The notes under the pieces are model-generated. The model was given only the letters and a program-made list of their open reading frames with translations, made no database searches and had not been told where the DNA came from. From the NCBI RefSeq assembly GCF_033971905.1, contig NZ_JALBUT010000003.1:1-64000 (forward strand): a DNA stretch of 64,000 nucleotides, in the 5' to 3' direction. Below are positions 53,487-60,563 of this stretch, one piece after another. The stretch is from Intestinicryptomonas porci (lineage in GTDB: Bacteria; Verrucomicrobiota; Verrucomicrobiia; Opitutales; Intestinicryptomonadaceae). The translations under genes were made by a program, and so were the position numbers. Every line of letters begins with the position of its first letter. Position 1 is the first letter of the stretch.

Positions 53487-54338
53487 TTATTTTAAAATCC
53501 CGAGCGCGATTTCGCGGACTTTTTCAAGCATTTCTTCAAAAGAAGAAAGTTTGGTAAAATCATATTCCGCGTAGGAAGTCTTTTCGTGGAAAATCCTGAA
53601 AATTCCGCCGTCGAAATTCGCGCCGAACGCAGCTTGGCAGCCTCCGCCGAGCGATTTTAAAAACTCCCGTTCAAGGCGCACCGCAATAGATGTGGGTCGG
53701 TGCGAAAACTGCCCGAAAAACGGAGCGTCGTCAACCCTGCATTCTATGGCTATCACGCCCTGCCCGACGGCGGGAACGCACCTTGAGAAATCGAGCCTTT
53801 CAAACTTCAAGCCCTCAAAAGAATTTATGCCGAGCCTGTCCAAGCCGGCAGCTGAAAGCATGGTGGCGTCTGCAAGCCCGCCGCAGATTTTACCAAGCCT
53901 CGTGCCGACATTGCCTCTGATTTGCGTCCACTCAGCGTCGGGAAAAATTCTTTTTAACTGCGCCCTCCTGCGCGGGCTTGCGGTCGCAATTACCTTCGGG
54001 GAGGGAATTTTCGAGATAAAAACATCGCGGGCGTCGTCGCGCGGCAAAAAAGCGGCAACGGCAAGCCCCTCGGGGCAAACAACCGGCATATCCTTTGCGC
54101 TGTGAACCGCAAAATCGGCTTCCCCGCTTAAAAGTGCGTCTTCAAGCTCCTTTGTAAACAGCCCTTTGCCGCCCTCTTTTTCAAGAGACCATTCGAGCTT
54201 CTTGTCGCCCAGCGTCTTGAAAGGCAAAATTTCGTATGCCGAATTTTTAATCTTCCGCGAAAAGTATTCGACCGCCATTTCCGCCTGCTTCATCGCAAGC
54301 GGACTTGTGCGGGTGGCGACTTTAAAAATTTTCTTCAT
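53487..54338 (-). CDS. hemC: hydroxymethylbilane synthase (porphobilinogen deaminase)
   Basis: This haem/tetrapyrrole enzyme polymerises four porphobilinogens. The length of 283 is a little short, but key residues are present: 'VATRTSPLAMKQAEMAVEYF', 'AVHSAKDMP' with catalytic D83, 'IATASPRRRAQLKRIFPD', 'IRGNVGTRLGKI' and the dipyrromethane-anchoring C234 in 'SLGGGCQAAFGA'. Other haem genes are not adjacent. It is convergent with coaB. Confidence 0.95.
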   Translation of the reverse strand: MKKIFKVATRTSPLAMKQAEMAVEYFSRKIKNSAYEILPFKTLGDKKLEWSLEKEGGKGLFTKELEDALLSGEADFAVHSAKDMPVVCPEGLAVAAFLPRDDARDVFISKIPSPKVIATASPRRRAQLKRIFPDAEWTQIRGNVGTRLGKICGGLADATMLSAAGLDRLGINSFEGLKFERLDFSRCVPAVGQGVIAIECRVDDAPFFGQFSHRPTSIAVRLEREFLKSLGGGCQAAFGANFDGGIFRIFHEKTSYAEYDFTKLSSFEEMLEKVREIALGILK

Positions 54339-54386
54339 TTTTTACAGACTACAATAATCGCGGCAAAGTTTTCAAACCAATAAAAC

Positions 54387-54420
54387 AAAAAAATCCAAGC
54401 CCGCGCGGAGCTTGGATTTT
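54387..54420 (-). terminator. terminator of the ilvN-ilvC operon
   Basis: AAATCCAAGC pairs with GCTTGGATTT; T-rich sequence follows on the minus strand and A-rich on the other side. It lies 20 bases past the ilvC stop. Confidence 0.87.
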
Positions 54421-54440
54421 CGTTAAAAATTAAAAAAGGC

Positions 54441-55538
54441 TTACTTGCTCTTTTTGCACGCGCATTTTTTTGCGCAAGCTTTTTTGGCAGGAGCTTTTTT
54501 TGCAACAGACGCCATTGCGTAAGCCGCCTGAGCGCCCTTGATGTTGCGCTTCGGAACCCAAGGCATGAGGCTGCGCAAACGTTCGCCGGTCTTTTCAATC
54601 AAATGTTCTTCGCCTTCCTTCAAGAGCTTGTTGTAGTTCTTCAAGCCGCCCTTGTATTCCTTTACCCATTCCTTTGTGAATTTTCCGGTCTGGATTTCTT
54701 TCAAGATTTGCTTCATTGCCTTCTTGGTATCCTTCGTCACTACGCGCGGGCCGCGTGTGATGTCGCCGTACTTTGCGGTTTCGGAAATGGAGAAACGCAT
54801 GCCTGAAATGCCCTTTTCGACGATGAGGTCGCAAATGAGCTTCAATTCGTGGCAGCATTCAAAGTAAGCCATTTCGGGCTTGTATCCCGCTTCGACCAAT
54901 GTTTCAAAACCTGCCTTGATGAGCGCGCTTACGCCGCCGCAAAGAACAGCCTGTTCGCCGAAGAGGTCGGTTTCGGTTTCTTCCTTGAATGTTGTTTCGA
55001 TAACGCCCGCGCGAGCGCCGCCGATACCCTTTGCCCAAGCCAAAGCGATTTTCTTGGCAGCCGTGCCGCCTTGGTAAACAGCGATGAGAGCGGGAACGCC
55101 CTTGCCTTCAACAAACTGCGAACGCACTTCATGACCGGGACCCTTCGGGGCAACCATGATTACGTTTACGCCTGCGGGAACTTTTATCATGCCGGAATGG
55201 ATTGCCAAACCGTGCGTGAAAAGAAGAGTCTTGCCCTTTTTGAGGTTCGGGGCGATGTCTTTTTCGTAAATGTCGGCCTGCTTCATGTCGGGAGCGGCAA
55301 TCATAATTACGTCAGCCTTTTCGACCGCTTCTGCTGTCGGATAAACTTCAAAGCCCTGAGCCTTTGCAACTTCCACAGACTTGCTCTGCGGATAGAGGCC
55401 GATGATGACCTTGCAGCCGCTTTCCTTCAAGTTGAGCGCATGCGCGTGGCCCTGAGAGCCGTAGCCGATAACGGCCAATGTTTTACCTTTTAAAACGCCC
55501 AAATCAGCGTCTTTTTCCGTATATACTTTTGCAGGCAT
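54441..55538 (-). CDS. ilvC: ketol-acid reductoisomerase with Cys/Lys-rich tail
   Basis: This class I KARI (365 aa) catalyses the second step of branched-chain amino acid synthesis with NADPH and Mg2+. Seen: 'LAVIGYGSQGHAHALNLKES' (Rossmann), 'LFTHGLAIHSGMIKVPAGV', 'ETDLFGEQAVLCGGVSALI', 'YFECCHELKLICDLI' and 'SISETAKYGDITRGPRV'. After the normal end (about residue 335) comes an extra tail ending 'KKACAKKCACKKSK', unlike the standard family. It follows ilvN by 40 bases. Confidence 0.95.
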   Translation of the reverse strand: MPAKVYTEKDADLGVLKGKTLAVIGYGSQGHAHALNLKESGCKVIIGLYPQSKSVEVAKAQGFEVYPTAEAVEKADVIMIAAPDMKQADIYEKDIAPNLKKGKTLLFTHGLAIHSGMIKVPAGVNVIMVAPKGPGHEVRSQFVEGKGVPALIAVYQGGTAAKKIALAWAKGIGGARAGVIETTFKEETETDLFGEQAVLCGGVSALIKAGFETLVEAGYKPEMAYFECCHELKLICDLIVEKGISGMRFSISETAKYGDITRGPRVVTKDTKKAMKQILKEIQTGKFTKEWVKEYKGGLKNYNKLLKEGEEHLIEKTGERLRSLMPWVPKRNIKGAQAAYAMASVAKKAPAKKACAKKCACKKSK

Positions 55539-55577
55539 ATTTTTATATCCTTTTTTGTATTTAGTATTGGTTTGAAA

Positions 55578-56075
55578 TTAATCGTCTCCGCGCGCGAGCT
55601 TGCCGCGCTCCAAAGCGACATTTCCGGTTCTTGCCATCTCCAAGAGCCCGAAAGGTTCTATCATGTTCAAAAAAGCCAGAATTTTATTCGGATTGCCCGT
55701 GCATTCGATAATCAGCGAGTCGGGCTCGACATCGATAACCTTACCCCTGAACAAATCCGCGATTTCGACAATATTCGCGCGGGTTTGCGAATTTGCCTTG
55801 ACCTTTACCATGACAAGCTCCCTTGCAACAAATGCCGAAGAGCTTGAAAAATCCTTGACCTCTATTACGTTCACAAGCCTTGAAAGCTGTTTTACGCACT
55901 GGTCCACGCTATGGTTGCCGTCCCTCACCGTCACAGTGATGCGGGAAAACTTTCCGCCCTCTACGGGCCCGACATTCAAAGTTTCAATATTAAAACCTCT
56001 GCCGCTAAACATTCCCGCAACCCTCGCGAGAACGCCAAATTTATTTTCTACCAAAGCGGAAATGGTGTGTTTCAT
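55578..56075 (-). CDS. ilvN: acetolactate synthase small (regulatory) subunit
   Basis: This 165-residue ACT-domain protein gives valine feedback inhibition to acetolactate synthase. The N-terminal ACT domain has 'HTISALVENKFGVLARVAGM', 'FSGRGFNIETLNVGP' and 'VTVRDGNHSVDQCVKQL'; the second half has 'FRGKVIDVEPDSLIIECTGN'. The large subunit ilvB, usually adjacent, is absent from the window. It heads a two-gene minus-strand operon with ilvC. Confidence 0.95.
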   Translation of the reverse strand: MKHTISALVENKFGVLARVAGMFSGRGFNIETLNVGPVEGGKFSRITVTVRDGNHSVDQCVKQLSRLVNVIEVKDFSSSSAFVARELVMVKVKANSQTRANIVEIADLFRGKVIDVEPDSLIIECTGNPNKILAFLNMIEPFGLLEMARTGNVALERGKLARGDD

Positions 56076-56381
56076 AAAATCTTAAAGTTAGAATAAAAAC
56101 CATTCGGAAATGCGCGCACAACATTTCAAAATGATGTTTAATAAATATAAAATAAGAAAGTTAATACCCGCATAAATTGCCTGTCAAGATATTTTTCCGC
56201 AAGAATGCCACGCAAAAAAGTTCATTCTTGCAAACGCGCGATTTTTTATCATTTCATACATTGTTTCCCAATTATTTAACTTTTGGGAAAATTTTGCGCG
56301 CAAATATAACGGCGGAGCGCAAAAAAAGACGGAAGCAGGCTTTCGCCCGCCCCCGCTCGTTTTATTGACTATAAGAAGAAA
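56076..56381. other. 306-base region with two hairpins, no long gene
   Basis: This must hold the ilvN promoter. TTTCCCAA (56264-56271) and TTGGGAAA (56283-56290) form a perfect 8-bp hairpin, and the small-gene terminator lies at 56321-56354. No coding frame is convincing. Confidence 0.45.
56321..56354 (-). terminator. terminator downstream of the tiny membrane-protein ORFs
   Basis: On the minus strand a GC-rich stem (GGGGGCGGGC with GCCTGCTTCC, two wobbles) closes on a GAAA tetraloop and is followed by GTCTTTTTTT. It lies about 30 bases past the stop at 56382, evidence that the small ORFs upstream are transcribed. Confidence 0.7.
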
Positions 56382-56456
56382 TTACACAAACAAAATCAAA
56401 CTGTAAGCGCAAAACGCAAAAATGATTCCCATTAAAACAAGCAGCACAGAAAGCAT
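56382..56456 (-). CDS. 24-residue single-helix membrane peptide (candidate)
   Basis: From ATG at 56456 it encodes MLSVLLVLMGIIFAFCAYSL plus ILFV, almost wholly hydrophobic: one transmembrane helix. It overlaps the end of the 62-residue ORF in another frame. Known tiny membrane subunits (for example CydX, KdpF or symporter accessory peptides) have this size and character, but the sequence does not identify it with one. No clear ribosome-binding site. The terminator at 56321-56354 supports transcription. Confidence 0.4.
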   Translation of the reverse strand: MLSVLLVLMGIIFAFCAYSLILFV

Positions 56457-56620
56457 CTTAAAAAGCCGTTGTTCTCTATTTCTGAATTTTCGGCGGGGTC
56501 AAAATTCAACTTGTAAAATCTGAAACACAAAAAAAAGAATATGCAGGCAAAGCACAGGCAGACCACCGCAATTCCAACGAACCAAGCCCCAAACCCTCCG
56601 TCTAAATGCAAATTTAACAT
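56432..56620 (-). CDS. 62-residue single-helix membrane protein, function unknown
   Basis: The sequence has a 12-residue start (MLNLHLDGGFGA), one long hydrophobic helix ('WFVGIAVVCLCFACIFFFLC') and a charged cytosolic-like segment 'FYKLNFDPAENSEIENNG'. The general shape resembles small accessory subunits of membrane transporters or oxidases. It overlaps the 24-residue ORF. A frameshifted single protein joining both is an alternative. It lies upstream of the inverted-repeat region. Confidence 0.5.
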   Translation of the reverse strand: MLNLHLDGGFGAWFVGIAVVCLCFACIFFFLCFRFYKLNFDPAENSEIENNGFLRCFLCCLF

Positions 56621-56697
56621 ATTTCTTTTTCGGCAAAAAAATTCTTAACTTCCCAACCCCCAACGCGTTTATCGCAGCTGATTTATACGGGAAATAC

Positions 56698-56716
56698 GCG
56701 TATTGCTAATACGGAT
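56698..56716 (+). repeat. left copy of a 19-bp inverted repeat
   Basis: GCGTATTGCTAATACGGAT. The inverse copy is at 56836-56854. The arm has an internal dyad, CGTATT-GCT-AATACG. The left flank adds an overlapping 12-bp palindrome AATACGCGTATT (56693-56704). It may be a recombinase core site or an operator for the adjacent integrase gene. Confidence 0.85.
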
Positions 56717-56835
56717 TTTTTTGATTTTCTTAACTTGCTATCGTTTTGCTCTTTATCATTTATTCAACAAACATATTCGCGCGGACATTCAGCCAAATAT
56801 CTCTCCAATACACCAAAATCTCGATATTTCTTGAC

Positions 56836-56854
56836 ATCCGTATTAGCAATACGC
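56836..56854 (-). repeat. right copy of the 19-bp inverted repeat, abutting the integrase start codon
   Basis: On the plus strand it reads ATCCGTATTAGCAATACGC, the exact reverse complement of the left copy. It ends one base before the integrase ATG at 56856. The 119 bases between the copies are AT-rich, with a possible TTGAC (-35 like) at 56831. If the pair recombined, this segment would flip. Confidence 0.85.
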
Positions 56855-56855
56855 A

Positions 56856-57860
56856 ATGCAATCAGACATAACAACAGCTTATAAATTGCTCGAAAACAGC
56901 GGCATATCGCTAATTGACGCCGCAAGAATGGTATTAAATATTTTGGATTACGCGCCCGATTGCGAAAGCCCCGCAAAAAGAAAACAATTCTGCCGCAAGA
57001 TAATTGACATTGCGATAGACCAATGCCAAAAACCGCCGCAAAGCAAACTATTTAAATCCGCGCTTTCGGAATACTTAAAATCCAAAAACCATCTGCGAAA
57101 AAAATCCGTTTCCGACATAAAATCGCTCGGAATGTTTCTAATAAAAAAAACAGACATATCAAATATGCCCATATCTATTCTCAGCGCGCCGAAGTGCGAA
57201 AAATACTTGGAGCGCGCGTTTAAATCTCCAAGCCAATTCAACAAGGCGCGCATAATGCTGCACGGGCTGTTTGAATTTGCCATAAAAAACGACTGGGCGG
57301 AAAAAAATCCCGTAAAAAAAATCCGCAAAAAGAAAGTTTTTGAAAAAGAAATACGCCCGCTGACCCTTGACGAAATTTCAAAACTCATGAAATCGGCAAA
57401 AGAATACCCCGACTGCCTCGCGGGAGTCTCGATAATGCTCTACGCAGGCATACGCCCCCACGAAGTGGCAAGGCTTAAATGGAAAGACGTTGATTTTACC
57501 GAAAACGTAATCACAATAACACCCAAAAGCAGCAAAACAGGAGGAGCAAGGCATGTTTCGATATACCCTCCCCTGCAAGGAATCCTGAAAAAATGCCGCG
57601 CAAGCCCCGAAACTTCAATATGCCCCAGAAATTGGAACAAGAGATGGAGAACCGTGCGCGAAGAAGCGGGCTTTAAAGACAAATGGGTGCAAGACGTCCT
57701 GAGGCACACATTCGCATCCTACCACTTCAAGCACTTTCAAAACCTCGACAAGTTGCAAAGCGAAATGGGGCATCGCGACAAATCGCTTTTAAGGTTCAGA
57801 TACATAAATTTAAGGGGCATAACCATCGCCTCCGCAAAAAAATTCTGGAGCGAAAAATGA
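56856..57860 (+). CDS. orphan site-specific tyrosine recombinase (phage-integrase family)
   Basis: This 334-residue protein has an N-terminal core-binding domain (residues 1-165) and a catalytic domain: R200 in 'YAGIRPHEVARLKW', K227 in 'SKTGGARHVSI', R283 in 'VLRHTFASYHF', H306 in 'MGHRDKSLL' and nucleophile Y316 in 'RFRYINLRG'. The first His of HxxR is Asp (D280), a tolerated change in some families. The ATG immediately follows the right inverted repeat, so binding there would block its own translation or transcription. No phage or plasmid gene surrounds it. Confidence 0.9.
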   Translation: MQSDITTAYKLLENSGISLIDAARMVLNILDYAPDCESPAKRKQFCRKIIDIAIDQCQKPPQSKLFKSALSEYLKSKNHLRKKSVSDIKSLGMFLIKKTDISNMPISILSAPKCEKYLERAFKSPSQFNKARIMLHGLFEFAIKNDWAEKNPVKKIRKKKVFEKEIRPLTLDEISKLMKSAKEYPDCLAGVSIMLYAGIRPHEVARLKWKDVDFTENVITITPKSSKTGGARHVSIYPPLQGILKKCRASPETSICPRNWNKRWRTVREEAGFKDKWVQDVLRHTFASYHFKHFQNLDKLQSEMGHRDKSLLRFRYINLRGITIASAKKFWSEK

Positions 57861-58259
57861 AAGAATGAATCCCCGTGTTCATAATAGCCGCAAGATACGG
57901 ATTTTCGCGTTTCCAGACCGAAGCCAAAATATCTCGCTTCAAACATTTTTGAATTTTCGTATTTTATGAAGTCGTCCATGCCGCAAAAACGACCTGCAAT
58001 CATTTTGCGCATTGCCCTCAAACTATCCTTGGAAGTTTTCGAAAAATCAGGATATGTAATGCAAAGCTATGAATGCTTTTTTAAAGTTTCATTTTCGTGG
58101 GTCGCAAAAAACAAACCGCGCCGAAATCGAATCGTAAAAGACAATCAAAAACTTTTCATAACATTTTACCGTTTTTACAAAATACAAGCCAAGCGTTTTT
58201 TTAAATATAAAAAACCGCCATTTTTCAGGCGGTTTTCAAAGGTTTTAAATTTATACCCA
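57861..58259. other. 399-base region after the recombinase, no convincing gene
   Basis: ORFs on either strand are short or antisense to real genes and lack family features. A sequence near 57895 (ATACGGATTTT) partly matches the 3' half of the inverted repeat; this may be chance. The only clear element is the terminator at 58209-58237. Confidence 0.5.
58209..58237. terminator. bidirectional terminator
   Basis: AAAACCGCC (58211-58219) and GGCGGTTTT (58228-58236) form a 9-bp stem with A/T runs on both sides. It lies 23 bases past the coiled-coil gene stop (minus strand). Confidence 0.8.
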
Positions 58260-59633
58260 CTACTTGGAATCGGAAAGCAAGTTTTCTATTTCCGAAGTTT
58301 TTTCAGAGCACAAATTGCAGTCGGAAACGAAATTGCCAAGCATCGTTTTTATGTTTGCGATGGAAACTTCAAACTGCGCAGTAATCACTGCCAAATCGCT
58401 CTTATAAATCGCGATGTCGGAATTTAACAGTTGGGCGTTTGTGGAAAGGCTTATGGATTTTTGCAAAACAGCCTTTGCCGAAGCTTCCAAGTCGCGAATG
58501 CTTACTATCGTGCTTTCAGCCTCGTCGGCAACCGCGTTTAAAAGCATTGTAGCTTCCTCGATTTCGCGGGTCAAGTCTGACAAGTTTTTGCCTATTTCCA
58601 AAAATTCAACCCTTACATTGTCGAATTTTACGGAAGAGGAGAGCGCTTTTGCCTTTTTTAAGGTGTCATGGCTTGCGCTTCTTGCAACTTCGTCCGAATT
58701 GGACGCGCTCCCAAAGGAATTAGCATTGGCGTACGCGGCTTCAAAGGCGTTATAGTCGGGCTTTATTGACATCTTGCCGATATGCTCGACATAAATATTT
58801 TTCATGTTGGGATTTTCCTTAAATATCCTATCTTGCGAGCCCATTACTGAAAGAAGCTTCATGTATTCCGACAAGAAATTCATCTTGACACTGCGCAGTT
58901 TTTCAACCGACAAATTCAACTCTTTCAGATTTTCAAACGCGCCCGCCTCCAATGCCTTGTATTCGGAAGAAAGCGACGCGAGATTTTCACTGTTTATTTT
59001 AATTTCGTCCTCCGCCCTGTTCAAGAAGGAACGAGAAAGAGCCATCATGCTTGAAATTCCGCTTATGCGCGGATTTGCGATGTCGGATTCGACAAGAAGA
59101 CGCGTGATGCGGTTTTGCGCCTGCTTGAATTCTTCTTTTGCGCTTAAATAGTTGTTTGAAAGATAATTGCCGTAATTCCTATCCTGATACCTGTCTCCCG
59201 GGTTTTTTGCGGCGAGGTCGTTAAGTTTTGCGTTTATTTTGTCCGCAAACTCAAAACGGTTTTGCGCCAACGCGAAAATCTCGGAAGCCGACTTCAAGTC
59301 TCCGTTTACGTTTTCAAGAAATTTTTTGTCCTTCTCAAAACTTTCCGATATTGCCTTTACGCTCAATTCAATTTCCGCAAGCTGGGAATTTTGGCGTTTC
59401 AACTTTCTGTCCAAATCTTTTGCTTTAAGCCAAGAGGAAGCCTGCTTTTCAAAAAGGTCGCCTATAATCGACCCCGCCGATTCTATTTTGCGGTAAGCCG
59501 CATTGTAAGCATCCAAGCCGCTCCATGCCGCTTGGCGCGCGTTTTCGATGTCCGCCGAAGTTTGCGCAAGCAAAAAACTCGGAAAAACAGCTGCAACCAT
59601 CGTTGCAACAGATAATATTTTAGACCTTTTCAT
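58260..59633 (-). CDS. exported coiled-coil protein, function unknown
   Basis: The start at 59633 gives a signal peptide (MKRSKILSVATMVAAVFPSF, cleaved near LAQ). The remaining 430 residues are nearly all predicted helix with heptad-like patterns, e.g. 'KDLDRKLKRQNSQLAEIELS', 'ADEAESTIVSIRDLEASAK' and 'DIAIYKSDLAVITAQFEVSI'. A short Asn/Asp-rich stretch ('PGDRYQDRNYGNYLSN') interrupts. It may be a periplasmic or surface structural protein. No enzymatic motif, and I do not recognise the family. Confidence 0.65.
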   Translation of the reverse strand: MKRSKILSVATMVAAVFPSFLLAQTSADIENARQAAWSGLDAYNAAYRKIESAGSIIGDLFEKQASSWLKAKDLDRKLKRQNSQLAEIELSVKAISESFEKDKKFLENVNGDLKSASEIFALAQNRFEFADKINAKLNDLAAKNPGDRYQDRNYGNYLSNNYLSAKEEFKQAQNRITRLLVESDIANPRISGISSMMALSRSFLNRAEDEIKINSENLASLSSEYKALEAGAFENLKELNLSVEKLRSVKMNFLSEYMKLLSVMGSQDRIFKENPNMKNIYVEHIGKMSIKPDYNAFEAAYANANSFGSASNSDEVARSASHDTLKKAKALSSSVKFDNVRVEFLEIGKNLSDLTREIEEATMLLNAVADEAESTIVSIRDLEASAKAVLQKSISLSTNAQLLNSDIAIYKSDLAVITAQFEVSIANIKTMLGNFVSDCNLCSEKTSEIENLLSDSK

Positions 59634-59741
59634 CGCAATGAATAAAACCATAAAAATGCCCGACTTACAAGATTTATATTAAAAACTTTACTCGTAAATA
59701 AATCGGACTAATATTAAAACATTTAAAAAAAAGGAAGTAAT

Positions 59742-60029
59742 ATGGTAACCCACGTTGTAATATTCAGAACAAAAAACGACGCCGACAAAGCGGAAGTCTT
59801 GGCAGGCGCAAAAAAACTCGAAGAAATAGGGACTGCGGAAAATTTTGTCTGCGGAATTCCAATTCCAAGCCTGCGCCCTGTGGTTGACGACACATTTGCA
59901 TGCGCAATCGTAGTCACCATGAAAGAGGAAAATGTCGATGCCTACATGAACCACCCAATCCACTTGGATTTCAACGAAAACTGCCTGAAACGGCTCGGAG
60001 TGAAAGTCCAAGTTTTCGACATAAGATAG
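59742..60029 (+). CDS. Dabb (stress-responsive alpha/beta barrel) protein
   Basis: This 95-residue protein starts 'MVTHVVIFRTKNDADKAE' and has the Dabb pattern ending 'DAYMNHPIHLDFNENCL', with the H-x-x-H-type segment near residue 70. Dabb proteins form dimeric ferredoxin-like barrels and are named after stress-responsive plant homologues; the bacterial role is mostly unknown. Monocistronic with a terminator 2 bases after the stop. Confidence 0.85.
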   Translation: MVTHVVIFRTKNDADKAEVLAGAKKLEEIGTAENFVCGIPIPSLRPVVDDTFACAIVVTMKEENVDAYMNHPIHLDFNENCLKRLGVKVQVFDIR

Positions 60030-60030
60030 C

Positions 60031-60065
60031 AAAAAAAACTTCCAAGATTTTCTTGGAAGTTTTTT
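60031..60065. terminator. terminator after Dabb gene
   Basis: AACTTCCAAG (60037-60046) and CTTGGAAGTT (60052-60061) pair perfectly; T-run follows, A-run precedes, so it may also serve the YbaK gene on the opposite strand. Confidence 0.88.
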
Positions 60066-60092
60066 AATGCAGAACAGAAAAACTCGGCATTA

Positions 60093-60563
60093 TCAAACAA
60101 TATCTGCGAGCGTAAACGGCACAAGCTTTTGAATTTCCGCAAGACTTGTTTCAATCTGCCAGCCAATGCGCCCTCCGCTAAAAATAATAGCGTCGAAATC
60201 TTGCGCGGAAGAATGGATGAAAGTTTTGAAAAGCTTTTTCATTCCGATTGGAGAGCAACCGCCGTGAACATAGCCCGTAAGCGGCAGAAGGTCGCGGCTT
60301 TTAAGCATGGCAACGGATTTTTCCTTCGCCGCCAATGCCGCTTTTTTTAAATCGAGTTCGGCGTTGACGGGAAGCATAAACACATAATTTTTCCCCGACT
60401 TGCCAACAGTAACCAAAGTTTTGAAGACGCGGTTTGGATTTTGCCCCAAAACCGCGGCTACTTCCTCCCCGTTTGTCGTTGGGAATTTTGTGTAGTCATA
60501 AACTTTGTAGTCGGCTTTTTTGGAGTCGAGAAGGCGCATTGCATTTGTTTTTTGCTCCGACAT
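60093..60563 (-). CDS. Cys-tRNA(Pro)/aminoacyl-tRNA deacylase, YbaK/EbsC family
   Basis: From ATG at 60563 (MSEQKTNAMRLLDSKKADYK) it encodes 156 residues of a YbaK-type editing domain. Seen: 'VFKTLVTVGKSGKNYVFMLP', 'LDLKKAALAAKEKSVAMLKS' and 'GYVHGGCSPIGMKKLFKTFI', the conserved G-x-x-S-P segment with Lys. It hydrolyses mis-charged Cys-tRNA(Pro) or similar. Its ATG overlaps the stop codon of the RND pump gene (TGATG), so it is at the end of that operon. Confidence 0.93.
   Translation of the reverse strand: MSEQKTNAMRLLDSKKADYKVYDYTKFPTTNGEEVAAVLGQNPNRVFKTLVTVGKSGKNYVFMLPVNAELDLKKAALAAKEKSVAMLKSRDLLPLTGYVHGGCSPIGMKKLFKTFIHSSAQDFDAIIFSGGRIGWQIETSLAEIQKLVPFTLADIV

Noticed and set aside
57888..57910. 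possible third degenerate copy of the inverted repeat
   Set aside because: Only about 11 bases (ATACGGATTTT) match; the dyad half is missing, so chance is likely.
57737..58021. 94-codon minus-strand frame overlapping the recombinase 3' end
   Set aside because: Partly antisense to the recombinase; no family features or good start. A remnant gene cannot be excluded, but support is too thin.
57966..58427. 153-codon plus-strand frame after the recombinase
   Set aside because: It crosses a strong terminator and overlaps the coiled-coil gene in antisense; residues look random (Phe/Arg/Lys-rich).
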